Counted from the stretch's first letter, positions 21,564 through 35,100 are shown. The stretch is DNA of 64,000 nucleotides from Cyprinodon diabolis (GCA_030533445.1 CM060072.1:11985875-12049874), one strand, 5' to 3'. Notes: generated by a model not told the origin, from the sequence alone. Numbers and translations are program-made.

Positions 21564-23188
21564 AGAATTGCTCTTGGTCTGTAGACAGCAGGTGCACTCA
21601 AAATAGCTATAAAATCATTGCAAATCTATGGACAAACTTGTAAAGATAGTCAAAAATGTAATATGTTCTTTAAACAATGCATATTTTTCTCCCAATTATA
21701 AACGATGGAAGCATTTGAGGATGTAGTCTACTTTTATTTATCTATTTGGGGTGGGGGGGTGTAGTACTTGAAGTTAACTATATGCAAGTTTAACTTTTTA
21801 AGTTAAAAATCTGAAAAACACGTCATTTAAAACAGGTTAGCAACCACCAACTGTTACCAAAAACAATGTTATCTCTTATCTAGTGAGATAAGACTTTACA
21901 GATTCATGAAAGTAACTTTACAATTTACCAGACGTGTCCTCATTTAAGTTTACCAGCAGCAACAATAAAGTCGTAAAGTGACACATGATAGTGTTAATAA
22001 TTCTTTATCGTTTAGGCTGAGTTGAAACTCCCTTATTCTACTTGAAGATTTTGACATGTTGATAAACCAATCATGTCTGCTCCAACACTAGATGAAAAGT
22101 CAGGACTTTTGCATTTTTCAGTTAATATATCATTAGAAGAAACTGAAGTAAACAGAATTGGCCTTTTTTCCCCCACATCTGTCTATTTAGACCTTGAGAC
22201 AGTTGACCAAAGTGTCACTAGGTGGCGCCAAACTACAGAAAATCACCTACTGTGGCTTGAAACTTTTAAGTCGTGGGAAAAATCAGGTGGCCTCATTTTT
22301 AGAGTTGATAAAATATTTTTATATATTTTTTTTTATTTGCGTTGTCAGCATTTTGCATTTTTATGTTTGGAAACAACAAAATAACAAAATAAAAGAGATA
22401 TACAACACTTTTATAACCTTTGTTTATGGCACTGAACTTGCAGATCAAATGAGGTTATCTGAGAGGCATACAGTCTGAACAGGAAGTGGGCTGTGTCGTT
22501 AGTTTCTGCCTACTTTGAACCCAACAAGCCCGGCTTGATATTTACATAGCTGCATTCTAGACATGTGAATGTAAAAGGCAGCAAACTTCCTCATATCTTC
22601 AACCGTTCATACGTTACCTTTTAAAGACGGCTATCAGCCAAATGACAGCGAATACTTTAAACCTCTGTCCTCCAGAGGCAGTGAATGTAGTGTTTTTGTC
22701 ACAGTTGGTAGACTTTACCAAGCTGAGGTATGTCTGCATCTCGCTTCCTCAGAATCTGTTTTGCAGCCCAATACTTCCTTATCAGTCCTCATCAGACAGT
22801 GGATGACATCTAGTGATGGCGAGGCTCAGGGTAGATAACCGGCTGCCTTGGATACATCAACAATATATGGGGGGAGGACTTAAAAAAATTAATACAATAA
22901 AGGTCCCTCACCTTTTCCGAATTATGTCTGTTTGTTCTGTTTTTCTTTACCATTTTATGCATGTATCATTCTGTTGAGTGATATTCATTGCATATTAACT
23001 AAGTTAAACACTTCAACTGTGGACTTTAAACACCTCAAAAATATATTACTGGTTGATATGGAGGGGAATTCTCCAAGAACAGCTTGGATAAGATGAAATA
23101 CCATAAACAAAATTTTGTGATCCATTTTGATGTTTTCTAAGGTTTCGATACTTTGTAATAAAATAGATTGCAAAGCACTCATTAGTAT
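21564..23188. other. Intergenic, nothing recognised
   Basis: AT-rich with short accidental frames. About 22470-22860 is of more balanced composition and lacks repeats I know, so it could be a conserved non-coding segment, but nothing in the sequence proves this. Confidence 0.4.
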
Positions 23189-23564
23189 AAACAAAGTTAT
23201 GTAGATACTATAAATACATTAAAAAATTTATTCAATAGAATGGGATGAAACTTCTCTTGGCTCATGGCATGTTGTTTTCTCAATGTAGTTTTGAGATAAT
23301 GCATCTGGTGTAATTGTTTAAGACTGATCAATTGTATTTCTATCCTTTTAAATTCCTTATCAAATATTAAGCTTGTAAACAAAGTTATGTAGATACTATA
23401 AATACATTAAAAATTTTATTCAATAGAATGGGATGAAACTTCTCTTGGCTCATGGCATGTTGTTTTCGCAATGTAGTTTTGAGATAATGCACCTGGTGTA
23501 ATTGTTTAAGACTGATCAATTGTATTTCTATCCTTTTAAATTCCTTATCAAATATAAGGGTTAT
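23189..23564 (+). repeat. 188-bp tandem duplication
   Basis: Two head-to-tail copies start at 23189 and 23377 with AAACAAAGTTATGTAGATAC. They differ at only a few bases (for example TTTTCTCAATG versus TTTTCGCAATG, and GCATCTGG versus GCACCTGG), so the duplication is recent. Confidence 0.95.
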
Positions 23565-25727
23565 ATATGATAAATCCTATATTTTGGGGAGAAAATCCAT
23601 ATTTGCATGTGGTACATTTAAGGTAAACTTATTAGAGTCTAGTTTCAATGAAAGCTCCTTTCTTTATGGAAGTGGAAAGACTGGATTTCCAATTCCAGAG
23701 GCATTTCTTATAAATGGTTCAACCTGCACCCGGCTACAGCAGCTCCACCTACTGGTGCAAAGTAATACTGCAGGAGTTGTTTCTTTCAAGTCACGTGATT
23801 TAAAAGAAATCGAGCCTTCAGCTTGGAGCAGGTCAGGCTGTGGCTTACAATCCTGCTCATGCAATAAGGCTCTTCAGAGTCAGCAGTTTTTTGTTTTTTT
23901 TTTCTTTTTTTTAGAGAAATGCTTTGGGTGTTTTACTTCTTTTTCTCAAGCCATAATGTCTGGTCTGCGGGTGGTGGGTATGTGTACTTGTCTGCCAGCT
24001 CAGGTTTCATGCTTAATTTTATTCAAATTGACAGGATTTTGGATAAAGCATCATGTGACTGCAGCATCACCCATAAGCATTTATACATAGAGGGACTTTT
24101 TTTGTCAGCTGCTTATGTTGGAGTTTTGTTAATAACAAAATCTTACAGATGGTCACACAATCTTTGCCATGCAAAAAAACTCTATACTTCCTTTTGGATT
24201 GACTATATGTCTTCTAAATTTGCATGTATTAACGACTATTCATTTGAATAACCGGTTTGATTCAGAAGTTCCAAGTTTGTCTCTTTAGCAATAATTTCAA
24301 ATCACTTGCACCTTTTTTTTTTTTTTTTTTTTTTTTTAAATGCGGGGTCGTCAACTGATGCATTTCGCCCTCTAGCTTTGTTGTTTACTACCTAATGTTG
24401 GTGAGAGGACTCCATTCTATCTCACCTGTGACCACACCCTTTGGAGCTGGCACCATCAGAGCAAACACGCCGTCACAAGGATGATTTCAAGTAAACGGCA
24501 TTTCATGTCATACAAAGTATCTCACGCACAGGAGCTAATGTTGCTTTTTTTTTAAGTAAATTTTTTTTTGTTTTTTGAAAACGCACAAAGCAACAAATTT
24601 TTTAGATGGGTATGCATTTTGTAGAAAATGTTGCAAAAGAAATTAGACCATTTGAGCTGTTTCACATTTTTCTTGATTTTAATTTAACTTTTGACATATT
24701 CCCCAAGTAGCATATAATCATAACATGGAAAGGAAAGGATGGGTCATTTCTCAATATTTGTTTTGTTTATTGGTTTGTTTTTTTACGAGCAATAATTAAA
24801 AATATTGTGTTTATATTCATCCCTTTTAAATGTATTATTACTATCTAAAATTCTTCATAACTAGTTACACTTGTCTTTATTTATTTAGTCCAGCCATTAA
24901 TAAACCTATTATTTGAAGCCCTCAGCAGTTTGTTGAAGCGCATAAATGACAGATGAACAAATGGCATCATGAAGATCATGAAACGCGTCACATGTGTCAG
25001 AGATAAAGCTGTAAAGACGTTCAAAGCAGAGTTAGGTTGTTAAACAACATTCTTAGCTTTCAACATTTAGTCTTGTATTAAAAATGCAAAAAGTATGGCA
25101 CAAGATGAACACCAAATTACTGACAGACTGAACAAGGAGAGAATAAATTACATATCTACAGGGCGAAAAGATTAAACCTTTATAGGGCACTTAGTGAAAT
25201 ACTTTGAAATTCAAAATTTTTTTTAAGTCAAGAATAATATTGGAGAATGGGATAAGATATTTTTACTTTTTAAAATGTGCAAAAAAATCACATGTGTCAT
25301 TAGAAAATCAGGGTCAATATAATTACCCAAATCAGTAATTTGCCTTAATGTGGTAAAAAGAAAAAATCTAGAGAGTGCTTATTTACTTTTTAAAATACAG
25401 TTTTTAATGTTTTACTTGGCTTGTTATGTTTTCAACTTATTAACTTTTTTTAAACCTAATTTACAGTAAGTTATATATTAAACACGGTTTAGGCAACATT
25501 ACTGGAGGTATTTTATAAACTATACTCAGCTTTAAGACAGTGGTGGACCTTGCAGGCCCTACAGACAAAATTTGACCCTACAATTTTCCTTTGTTCTTTT
25601 GCAAAGTGGAGTTTATATACTTACCAAAAATAGTGAGAGTTTACAGGACAGCTATTATTAATGGATACCAATAACTTTCTAAAAGTTGCAAGAAGAAATC
25701 CATTCTTTAAAAGGAAATCATAAGACT
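23565..25727. other. Intergenic, AT-rich
   Basis: No gene supported. An open frame at 23584-24090 ends in a T-rich stretch and has no recognisable domain. At 23667-23722, GGCATTTCTTATAAATG after a CCAATTCCAGA block recurs at 32558-32617, suggesting a minor repeat. A T tract lies at 24308-24337. Confidence 0.45.
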
Positions 25728-25786
25728 GATGATCTGGTGAACTGTTAAGTGCCTTGAGATGACATGTGTTGTGAATTGGTGCTATA
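25728..25786 (-). repeat. Fragment of dispersed repeat family A
   Basis: GTGCCTTGAGATGACATGTG and GAATTGGTGCTATA are the reverse complement of the start of the copy at 10190. It is cut off at TA by the mariner-like element that follows. Confidence 0.75.
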
Positions 25787-26189
25787 CAGGTCCTTTTTAA
25801 AATATTAGCATATTGTTATAAAGTTCATTATTTTCCATAATGTAATGATAAAACGTGAACATTCATATATTTTAGATTCATTGCACACTAACTGAAATAT
25901 TTCAGGTCTTTTATTGTCTTAATACGGATGATTTTGGCATACAGCTCATGAAAACTCAAAATTCCTATCTCACAAAATTAGCCTATCATGAAAAAGGTCT
26001 CTAAACGTGCTATGCACCTAATCATCTGAATCAACAAATTAACACCTGCAAAAGATTCCAGAGGCCTTTAAAACTCCCAGCCTGGTTCATCACTCAAAAC
26101 CCCAATCCTGGGTAAGACTGCCGACCTGACTGCTGTCCAGAAGGCTGTCATTGACAGCCTCAAGCAGGACGGAATGACACAGAAAGATA

Positions 26190-27399
26190 CACTCACCGGC
26201 CACTTTATTAGGTACCCCATGCTAGTAACGGGTTGGACCCCCTTTTGCCTTCAGAACTGCCTCATTTCTTTGTGGCATAGATTCAACAAGGTGCTGGAAG
26301 CATTCCTCAGAGAGTTTGGTCCATATTGATATGATGGCATCACACAGTTGCCGCAGATTTGTCGGCTGCACATCCATGATGCGAATCTCCCGTTCCACGA
26401 CATCCCAACAATGCTCTATTGGATTGAGATCTGGTGACTGTGGAGGCCATTTGAGTACAGTGAACTCATTGTCATGTTCAAGAAACCAGTCTGAGATGAT
26501 TCCAGCTTTATGACATGGCGCATTATCCTGCTGAAAGTAGCCATCAGAAGTTTGGTACATTGTGGTCATAAAGGGATGGACATGGTCAGCAACAATACTC
26601 AGGTAGGCTGTGGCGTTGCAACGATGCTCAAGGGGCCCAAAGAGTGCCAAGAAAATATTCCCCACACCATGACACCACCACCACCAGCCTGAACCATTGA
26701 TACAAGGCAGGATGGATCCATGCTTTCATGTTGTAGACGCCAAATTCTGACCCTACCATCCGAATGTCGCAGCAGAAATCGAGACTCATCAGACCAGGCA
26801 ACGTTTTTACAATCTTCTATTGTCCAATTTCGATGAGCTTGTGCAAATTGTAGCCTCAGTTTCCTGTTCTTAGCTGAAAGGAGTGGCACCCGTTGTGGTC
26901 TTCTGCTGCTGTAGCCCATCTGCCTCAAAGTTCGACGTACTGTGCGTTCAGAGATGCTCTTCTGCCCACCTTGGTTGTAACGGGTGGTTATTTGAGTCAC
27001 TGTTGCCCTTCTATCAGCTCGAACCAGTCTGGCCATTCTCCTCTGACCTCTGGCATCAACAAGGCATTTCCGCCCACAGAACTGCCGCTCACTGGTTTTT
27101 TTTCTTTTTCAGACCATTCTCTGTAAACCCTAGAGATGGTTGTGCGTGAAAATCCCAGTAGATCAGCAGTTTCTGAAATACTCAGACCAGCCCTTCTGGC
27201 ACCAACAATCATGCTACGTTTAAAGTCACTCAAATCACCTTTCTTCCCCATACTGATGCTCGGTTTGAACTGCAGGAGATTGTCTTGACCATGTCTACAT
27301 GCCTAAATGCACTGAGTTGCCGCCATGTGATTGGCTGCTTAGAAATTAAGTGTCAACGAGCAGTTGGACAGGTGTACCTAATAAAGTGGCTGGTGAGTG
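26190..27399 (-). mobile_element. Tc1/mariner DD36E element, complete, nested
   Basis: 1210 bp with TA at 26188-26189 and 27400-27401. Ends CACTCACCGGCCACTTTATT and (inverted) CACTCACCAGCCACTTTATT. Same family as 40601-41822 and 41875-42047. It sits in the HTH-coding part of the mariner-like host. Confidence 0.95.
26222..27251 (-). pseudogene. DD36E transposase with two frameshifts
   Basis: Runs from MGKKGDLSDFKRSMIVGARR to GGPTRY. The frame shifts near 27050-27110 (an expanded T tract on the plus strand) and again near 26640. Catalytic residues remain readable: Asp in VAWSDESRF, Asp in FQQDNAPCHKAG and Glu in [13 protein letters not shown] count 36 residues between the second Asp and the Glu, more than the 34 of classical Tc1. 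Confidence 0.93.
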
Positions 27400-27826
27400 T
27401 ATTTCTGAACAAATAGGCTGTTCCCAGAGTGATGTATCAAGACACCTCAGTGGGAAGTATGTGGGAAGGAAAAAGTGGCAGAAAACGCTGCACAACCAGA
27501 AGAGGTGACCGCACCCTGAGGAAGATTGTGGAGAAGGGCCGATTCCACACCGTGGGGGACCTGCAGAGGCAGTGGACTGAGTCTGGCGTAGAAACATCCA
27601 GAGCCACCGTGCACAGGTGTGTGCAGGAAATGGGCTACAGGTGCCGCATTCCCCAGATCAAGCCACTTTTGAACCAGAAACAGACCTGGGCTACAGAGAA
27701 GCAGCACTGCACTGTTCCTCAGTGGTCCAAAGTACTTTTTTTGGATGAAAGCTAATTTTGCATGTCATTTGGAAATCAAGGTTTCAGAGTCTGGAGGAAG
27801 ACTAGGGAGAAGGACATGCCAAAATG

Positions 27827-29041
27827 TTTCCCAAAAAGTAACTGAGTTACTAACTGAGTTACTCCACAATAAAAGTAACTAGTTACTAGTAAAAGTAACT
27901 ATTGCGTTACTTTTGCGTTTCTCGCCCCCGTAAACCTCACCACCCAGCCCCCACCTTCTCGCCGTGTGTTTCCAAAGCCAGCTGAATAGAGTTGATGACA
28001 AAGACAAGAACCTGAAGAGAGTTTAGCATTTATTGCAACTCAACGTAAATGACATCAGGGGGGAACGCCATGTGAAGTTTTTTAACAGGGCATTCAGATC
28101 TGGTGAACTTAACAACTGGGGATGTCTAATTCTGAAATCCTGTGTGTTTGGGTTGTTATAGATACTGCAACATCTATCTATCCATCTATCTATCAAGATG
28201 TATAATCTGTGTGTGACATAAAATATGGATCTCCATCCCTGACACAAAGGCCATCAAATAATGTTTAAAATAAAAAATACAGTAGGTTGAAAAGGCAGAG
28301 TATCCATCCATCCATCCATCCATCCATCCATCCAGATTTCTCCCTTTCATTTGATCGTTCACGCTCTCCATAGTTCTCCTGTGGCGCGAGCACAGGGCGA
28401 CTGTTGCGCGCCTTTAGCGAGCATGCGCGTTTCCTGTCGCTTGCGCGGTGACTCGTGCCGCCTGCGCTGTGCGGAGATGCAGAGGAAACCGTATCTGATG
28501 GGGAAACGCAGCTCGAGGTAACACCGGTATTTCCATCAGGAAAACGCTGTTTTGCTGCTGGATCCTCCTCACTCTCCATCTCTCTGTGTGTGCTGTACGT
28601 TAACACCCACCAGCGGAAACACCCACCTACCCAACTGACAGACGGAATCTCACTATACATCAGCCATTCTCATCCTCCCCTCTCTCATGACAAGGCGCGC
28701 ACCTCTGGATGACCTAAAAAATAATCTTTAATATCTCTTAAACAAAAGTAGCACAAACAATATTTTTTTCTGCACAAATCTGCACTAACGTTGCACTAAC
28801 CATTCAGTCTATTTGCAGAGTTTTTTGACGTGGGTGGGGTGTCAGCTTAACGCAGCTGCGCACGAGTCCTATCATGAAAAAAGGTTCATTGTGCGACCTG
28901 AGTAACGCGCAGTAACGGGGTGTCTGCAATGGTAACTGCGTTATAGTTACAGTCAAAGTAATTAGTTAGATTACTCGTTACTAATACAAGGTAACGGCGT
29001 TAGTAACGCCGTTACTTTCAACGCCGTTAGTCCCATCACTG
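27827..29041. mobile_element. hAT-like element rich in AGTAAC/GTTACT motifs
   Basis: Left part: AAAAAGTAACTGAGTTACT and AAAGTAACTAGTTACTAG. Right part: TAATTAGTTAGATTACTCG, GGTAACGGCGTTAGTAACG and CGTTAGTCCCATCACTG. Such AGTAAC-rich ends mark a group of fish hAT elements that start CAGTGNTGGGA. The left terminus is damaged, so no target duplication can be read. The interior (28370-28700) is CpG-rich and holds a CATC microsatellite. Confidence 0.6.
28302..28334. repeat. (CATC)n microsatellite
   Basis: Eight CATC units; a shorter CTAT tract lies at about 28171-28194. Confidence 0.9.
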
Positions 29042-29154
29042 CCAAGGACACAGGATTACTTTAGAGTTGGTGGACAGATTAATGGATGTAAAGAGAGTGC
29101 AGTCAGGGAAGTTACCTACTGGTGGCTCCATGGGTCCTATGGCTTTAGAATTCA

Positions 29155-29345
29155 GAGTAGAATTCAGCTTTATTGTCATTACGCTGTCACAAGTATAAAG
29201 CAACGAAATTCACTTTCTGCATTTAAGCCATACCTTTGAGAAGCAGTGGTCTGTCGTGGTGCGGCACCCGGGGAGCTGTGTGGGGTTAAGTGGCTTGCTC
29301 AGGGACACAGAGCGACAGTTCGTGGGAGTGGGACTTGGTTTGATT
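29155..29345. repeat. Dispersed repeat fragment
   Basis: AATTCAGCTTTATTGTCATT then AACGAAATTCACTTTCTGC, followed by GGGGTTAAGTGGCTTGCTCA and GGGACACAGAGCGACAG. Both blocks are common interspersed motifs in fish and may be two joined fragments. Confidence 0.6.
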
Positions 29346-32039
29346 GGTTTCTTTCATGTCATACACCAGTTTTATTTACAATTAGGAAAGTGTGGCAGTA
29401 AATAATACCTTTAATGCAGCATCCTTTTTTAAATTTGTTGAGGAATATTGTGGAAAAGTATGGCTAAGTAGGCTGAAAAATGTTTCATTTATAAGTGCAA
29501 AAGTAAGAGTTTCGATGACAGACCACAATGTAGGGAAGAGACGTAAACACGATTTCCTAGAGTATGTTTTTTTGTCCTTTTTGTCCCATACAGGTTGACT
29601 GATAACACGGTAGAATAGCAAGATGATCTGAATTAATCCCACCAACGGTAACAGTAAACAGATTTGGGCATATAGGTCAGTTGTTTGTGGGGTTTTTTTG
29701 TCTTTGTGTGGTCTATCAAGAACTTTACATGCCAACAAAAGTAAAAGCTATACTGTACATGTGCGATGTTTGTTAACCAGGTTCTGTGGAAGTAATCTGA
29801 GATTTTAAACTTGGTCCATACAAAATACTGAAACTATATCTTCAGTGTCACGGGAAAATGCATTGCTGACAATGGCATGCTTACGTTGCGCCAAGGCTGA
29901 ATTGGGGAAAGCTAGATGAAAGAAATGACCTGTCAGTTTCCATGAGTTGTGTTAGAAATAAGATACGTTGTTGTTCACAGCAAAACTCATCAATTACACA
30001 ATATTATTTTAATACAGTATTGTCAGAAGAGCTCTTTATTGACCACTTGCACTTTCAAGAGATGCTAGACACTATCCTGGGTTGACCTACATTTTATTTT
30101 GTTAGCTGTGGTGTGGGACTATTGCCGTTCAATGTACTACTCGGTATCCACCCTGCTTTTTGTGTGCCACTTTAAAAATCCTACAAACAAAGGAGCTAAG
30201 TTCAGCTCTTTTCATTAAATAAGCCTTCCCAGTCACTCACCCACAGACTAAATAAAAAAACTAAAAAAACATGATGAGCCTATTTTGCTACTGATTTGCA
30301 TGTTTGACCCCTTAAGGCAGTCGGACAAATTCTCTCTTTACAGAAGGTCATCGAACTTGTGTCTCACCTTATCTGTCTCTTCTACCTTTAACGTACTTTT
30401 CTGCAACCTCCTGCATGCATTTTATTATCCCAAATCAGCATGCAGAAACGGACATATTCACAGAAACAGGTTGACCGTGTTTATCAAGAAAACAATGACG
30501 TGGGAATCTTAGATATAACATCAAAATGTAAGATTTGCATGCATCAGGCTGCCATTTTACTGAAATATGCCCGCAAACTGTTAGTGTAACTGTTTTTTTA
30601 TTAAACCTCTGGATAATATGACAATAATATTTAGATAAGTGTTGCATTAGACTTACACTATAATCAGAATGCAAGAGGTGCTCTGTGCCTTATAGAAAGA
30701 TCTTTGTAGCTGCACTGATAATGCTGCAGGACAGTCCTAACAACATTAGTGACATGAAAAGATGTCATGAATATTACCTCTGTATATTCGTAGATGCTTT
30801 ATAACCAAACATTTCCAATCCATATATTTCTTTTCCCCAGACAAAGTTGTTGAAAGGGAAGTATTCCTGTGATTTCAAAATATACGTTAAAATAGTCTAG
30901 ACACACTCAACTTTTTACCAGACTTTTTACCAGCAGGATTACGCCAATCTGTCCTCTGGTAATTAAAGAAAACGGTATTTAGAAATTATATCTGTTCCAA
31001 AAATTAAAAAACCCTAAAATAACTATTTGGTCTACTGTTATCTGAGTAGATCAAGCTGAGGTGATGAACTTCTCTTCCTCATTTCACTGCAGTTGTGAAG
31101 GCCACACATTATCTTTTAGACCTCAAAGTCTCAGAAATGGGAAACATATCCTTCTAATAAAAAAAAAAAATGTGTTCGTTTTTGAGGCTAATTTTCTGTG
31201 GAAAGCATCTGATTCTTGTATTTTGCTCTTGACATATCTGTCTTGATTGATGTTGCAAACTTGCTAGCTAATGCACCAGATTAATACACTCTGGCCATAT
31301 AAGAGATGGCACTGCCTCCTCTTTACAAAAGTTTAAAAAAGAATGTAATGAACATTGAAGGGAAGCTGCTTCAGAACAAGCAGCGGCAGGAGTAGAGACA
31401 CTGCAGCTTATTTTGTCATGGATGAACTAAGATATGTACACATGGTAGTGTTTATGGCAAAACGGAATCATGTTGTACTTAAAAGCTACTTCAATGTTCG
31501 TGATTCCCAAACTTGCTCTTCAAACAAAGATCTGTCCAAAATGCTGATAAAATAACATTTGGAGTTTTAAGGGGAGACATCTGATCGCATGCAATCAATT
31601 TAACATATCCTGTTGAAGAAACATGACTATAAAAGAGGGTTAAAGGGTTTACGACGTAAGAATCCTTAGATTAGAGAAGCAATAAGTATGGATGCATTTA
31701 GTTTCTTCTTTAAATCTATAATTCATTTGCATCCTGTGTAAATAAAATTTGTTCTATCTAATGAAATGCAAAAACAGGTAAACATAATCAACATTGGTTC
31801 TTAACACCACAGATGACCAAATTAAAAGAATATTCACTTTTAGCTAAAAACAAGATTTGGTCTGGAGGAAGCAGTCAGGTGATGCAGGATGTGGGGCAGT
31901 GTAACTTTACAGCATCCCTTTTGTCATCTGCAGGCAGCTGTAGCATTTCCAGTAAATGAGAAGACTGATAATAATGCTATGTGGTCTACTCTCCCTCCCG
32001 CTTTGAAAATGCACACACATACCTCGTGATCTCTGGTTC
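29346..32039. other. Intergenic, nothing recognised
   Basis: AT-rich, short accidental frames only. No element ends or conserved protein motifs found. Confidence 0.5.
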
Positions 32040-32045
32040 TCTCTC

Positions 32046-32122
32046 TTTTTTTTTTTTGTTTTTTTTTTTTTTTTTTTGAAGACTTTTCTCTGTGGGGTTG
32101 GGGGGGGGGGGGGGGGGGGGGG
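32046..32122. repeat. T-rich tract followed by a 23-G run
   Basis: Two T tracts (about 32046-32077) and an uninterrupted run of 23 G at 32100-32122. The plus-strand G run could form a quadruplex; its exact length is prone to sequencing error. Confidence 0.85.
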
Positions 32123-35100
32123 TGGAAATCACTCAGGCATTAGTCTATCATTCAACCTCTAAAATCTGCTGTCATACTTTGGATGGAGCGTTGCTCATTC
32201 TTGGTGTTAACAGATTATTCCTGAATGAAGCATCTTTCTTACAGATTGTCTTTCTTTCTAATGTCCATCACAAAAATAAAAAACTGCACATGGGGCAAGG
32301 AGTTGCCGGTAATCTCACTTCTCCACCCTGCTGTAAGCTTTGGCAGCATGTCAGTAACTTTAAGTGTGGTCACCATTCCTGAAAAGACCCCTTTTCGTAT
32401 AATCCAGGCTGTTGAATATTCCTATAATTAGTCATTGCATTGAAAACCAAACTTGATGACTGCCCTGTTTTGGTTTACTTTGCTTGCACTATGGTTAGTC
32501 CTGTTTTATAGAAACGTGATACTCTAAAAGGGCAAAATAATCCACATTGTGGAAGTGGTTGTGGAAGTTAGAAACCAGATCTTCCAACTCCGACTCCAGT
32601 GGCATTTCTTATAAATGCCTTAAATTTCACCTTTCTTCCGCTAAACGCGAACCTGTTGCATTGAATAGCAACAGCAAGAGTCCTGTGAAATTCTCACGAT
32701 ATGCTGTTGATACTCATTTCTAGATCATTTTTACAGTATATAGCAAACACTTTTTTAAATTGAGTGTATTTTACCTTAATTTGAGTTGGTAAATAAGATG
32801 ATTTGCCAACGGAATGAGTACTTTTAACCTTAAGATAATTAGATGATATGCCCTTGAAGTAAGATAATAAAATTATTATGAATGTAAATTCTCTTGTTCC
32901 ATTGGCTGTGTCTCATGCATCTCCTCAATTCTAAAAAACGTGCGCTTATTTTAAGAAAAATGTCTTATTTACATTTTAGATTTGTTGCAGCGTAAAGAAC
33001 TGCTATTTGAATAATAATCATGAGTGGCTGCGCTGACTGTTGGTTGTCGCATGCGTCAACAACTGTCTGGCACCTTTGTATTCTGCACTTCTCACTTATT
33101 TACTTCATCAATCGTCTGGTCGACATTTTCAGTGTGATCATATCTGTGCGATCAACCATAGCGACAGCTGCAATGCATAATAGTCCTTTAAGTCCATTTT
33201 GACATGTTTTTTTTTTTTGTTTTTCTGACATGTTTTGTTTCACTGACTGTGTTGGCAGATTTTTTAAACACATTATTTAATAAAGTCTCACAAACCTTCC
33301 CAGTATGGGCCTATAATTCTGGATTTGAACATTTGCAAGTCTGAAGATATGAAAGAATTGTAACCAAGGCATATTAAAACGGAGCATATAGTCTATAACC
33401 CCAGATTATGCCATCATGTGCAAACATGCCTTATTTAATTGGATATTCCCTGAAAGCTTTATACCACTGATGGAGTTTTTCCCCATATTAACATTGTGTT
33501 TTGATCCCTTTTGAACTTAAAGAATATATTTAGTATGGCAAAACAAGGAAATATAATATATTCTGTCTCCTACAGTCAGTCTATTGAAGGCAGTGTTTCA
33601 CACTAGGTTGCGATGCATTATACTCATCCCTGGATGGGTTTGGGGTGGGGTACCTGTCTGTACGCTTTTCCAAGTTTTGATATATGAATTTTTTTTTTCT
33701 AACCTTGCTTTAAGCTGAATTCTTGTGATATTTGTGACACATGGGATTCCATCTTTTACCGCTCCTGCTGCAAGCGTTCAAGGCCGACCGAAAACATGTT
33801 TGCCAATCATGCGGTAGCCAACATAAACATGGCAGCCTTAGGAGGAGGTGCGCATAGCTGCTGCTATCACATCTGTTTTGCCAAAATCCATGGTTTTATC
33901 TTTGAAAGAGGGACAGTATAAAAGTCTTATTTTTTCACTATCAATCCGGTTAACCAGATTAGGATCCACTATCATACCTTGAAATCCCAGATAACTCATG
34001 GATTAGTGAATGCAATCAAACAAATCTTAAAATTAATCTACAGCTGTGATTAAATGAATATACCTTATGTGGTCTGGTAAACAGATGTTTACCTTGCAAG
34101 CAAAAAAAACAAAAAAAAAACAATCTAGTACTTAAGTCTAAAGTAGAGGGCCATTTAAAATTTCTTTGTTTTCGTTAAAAATACACACACATAATTTTGA
34201 GTTTGTGAAAGATCTTGAAAAGTTGGGTTCCTTCCCCAAATTAACATTTGTCACCTTGTTGGCCCAGAGTGGTAGAACTGCTGCAGGTAAAGATGATTCC
34301 AGTGGACAGATTCCACAATGTTTTATTTTTATGAAATAAAAATTAAGCATGAATAGAATAAATACTGTAAAACTTATATAGGGGGGGAAAAAACTCAATC
34401 TAACAAAATAAAGCCTAGATATAAATAAATAAAAAAGTCTTTCTTGTTAAAAATGTCATTCATAACTGTGGAGCTTTTTTTTTTCTTTTTTTTTTTTTTT
34501 TCTTTTTACTACTGCAAAATGTAAGATTGTTTCGGAGAATCAACGATATTAGGTTTTTTTTCCCCTTCAAGATTATAGACTTAGACTAAACTTTTTTTGT
34601 TTTTTTGATTACACAAGTGTAAAACACAAAGAAATTTTGTTTGGAACTGCTCTCTGGACAATTTAATCTTTTTTAAAAGTGCAGCCTTGGAAAAATAGTA
34701 ACAACAAAAAAATATATATATATATATATCTCAATTATGCTGGAGTATCCTAAAATATGCAATACGTTTATTTTTGCTTCAATTATCTCAGATACCATCA
34801 GGTTTAGGAAACTCCGAGGTCCAGAAGTGGAGCAGTTCTTTTCCCTGTGTGCACATGTGGGTGTATGTCATTCATCCTATTTGGCAGTTGGAAAAGCTTC
34901 CTACTTGAGACGGGGGTGGTGGTTTTACGTTTGGTGTGTTAAAGCAAACGGACTCCAGAGCAGAAGCTGATCCTGGCCCCATAGTTACAGTTTTGTCCCA
35001 TAAATATCACATTGGGGCTTTTAAAAACCTGTCTTAACATATCTTATAACATCTTCAAAAGCTTTTATTTAAGTGGATGTTAAACTCTGCCTGAATTACG

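Larger units (their letters stand above)
25787..27826 (+). mobile_element. Tc1/mariner-type element, interrupted and 3'-truncated
   Basis: Begins CAGGTCCTTTTTAAAATATT directly after TA. A transposase start region (VQKAVIDSLKQDGMTQKDI, about 26130-26189) is broken by another transposon. The reading resumes at 27402 with SEQIGCSQSDVSRHLSGK, then, after a small frameshift near 27505, GRFHTVGDLQRQWTESGVET and KVLFLDES (27429-27755). Matching ends near 27826, where an AGTAAC-rich hAT-like sequence begins. The right inverted repeat is lost. Confidence 0.8.

Noticed and set aside
23584..24090. 168-codon plus-strand frame
   Set aside because: Ends in T-rich sequence coding for Phe runs, contains a repeat block shared with 32.6 kb, and has no domain or splice evidence.
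28265..28712. Frames and GC-rich patch taken first for a CpG-island gene start
   Set aside because: The patch lies inside an AGTAAC-rich hAT-like element and the frames read through a CATC microsatellite.
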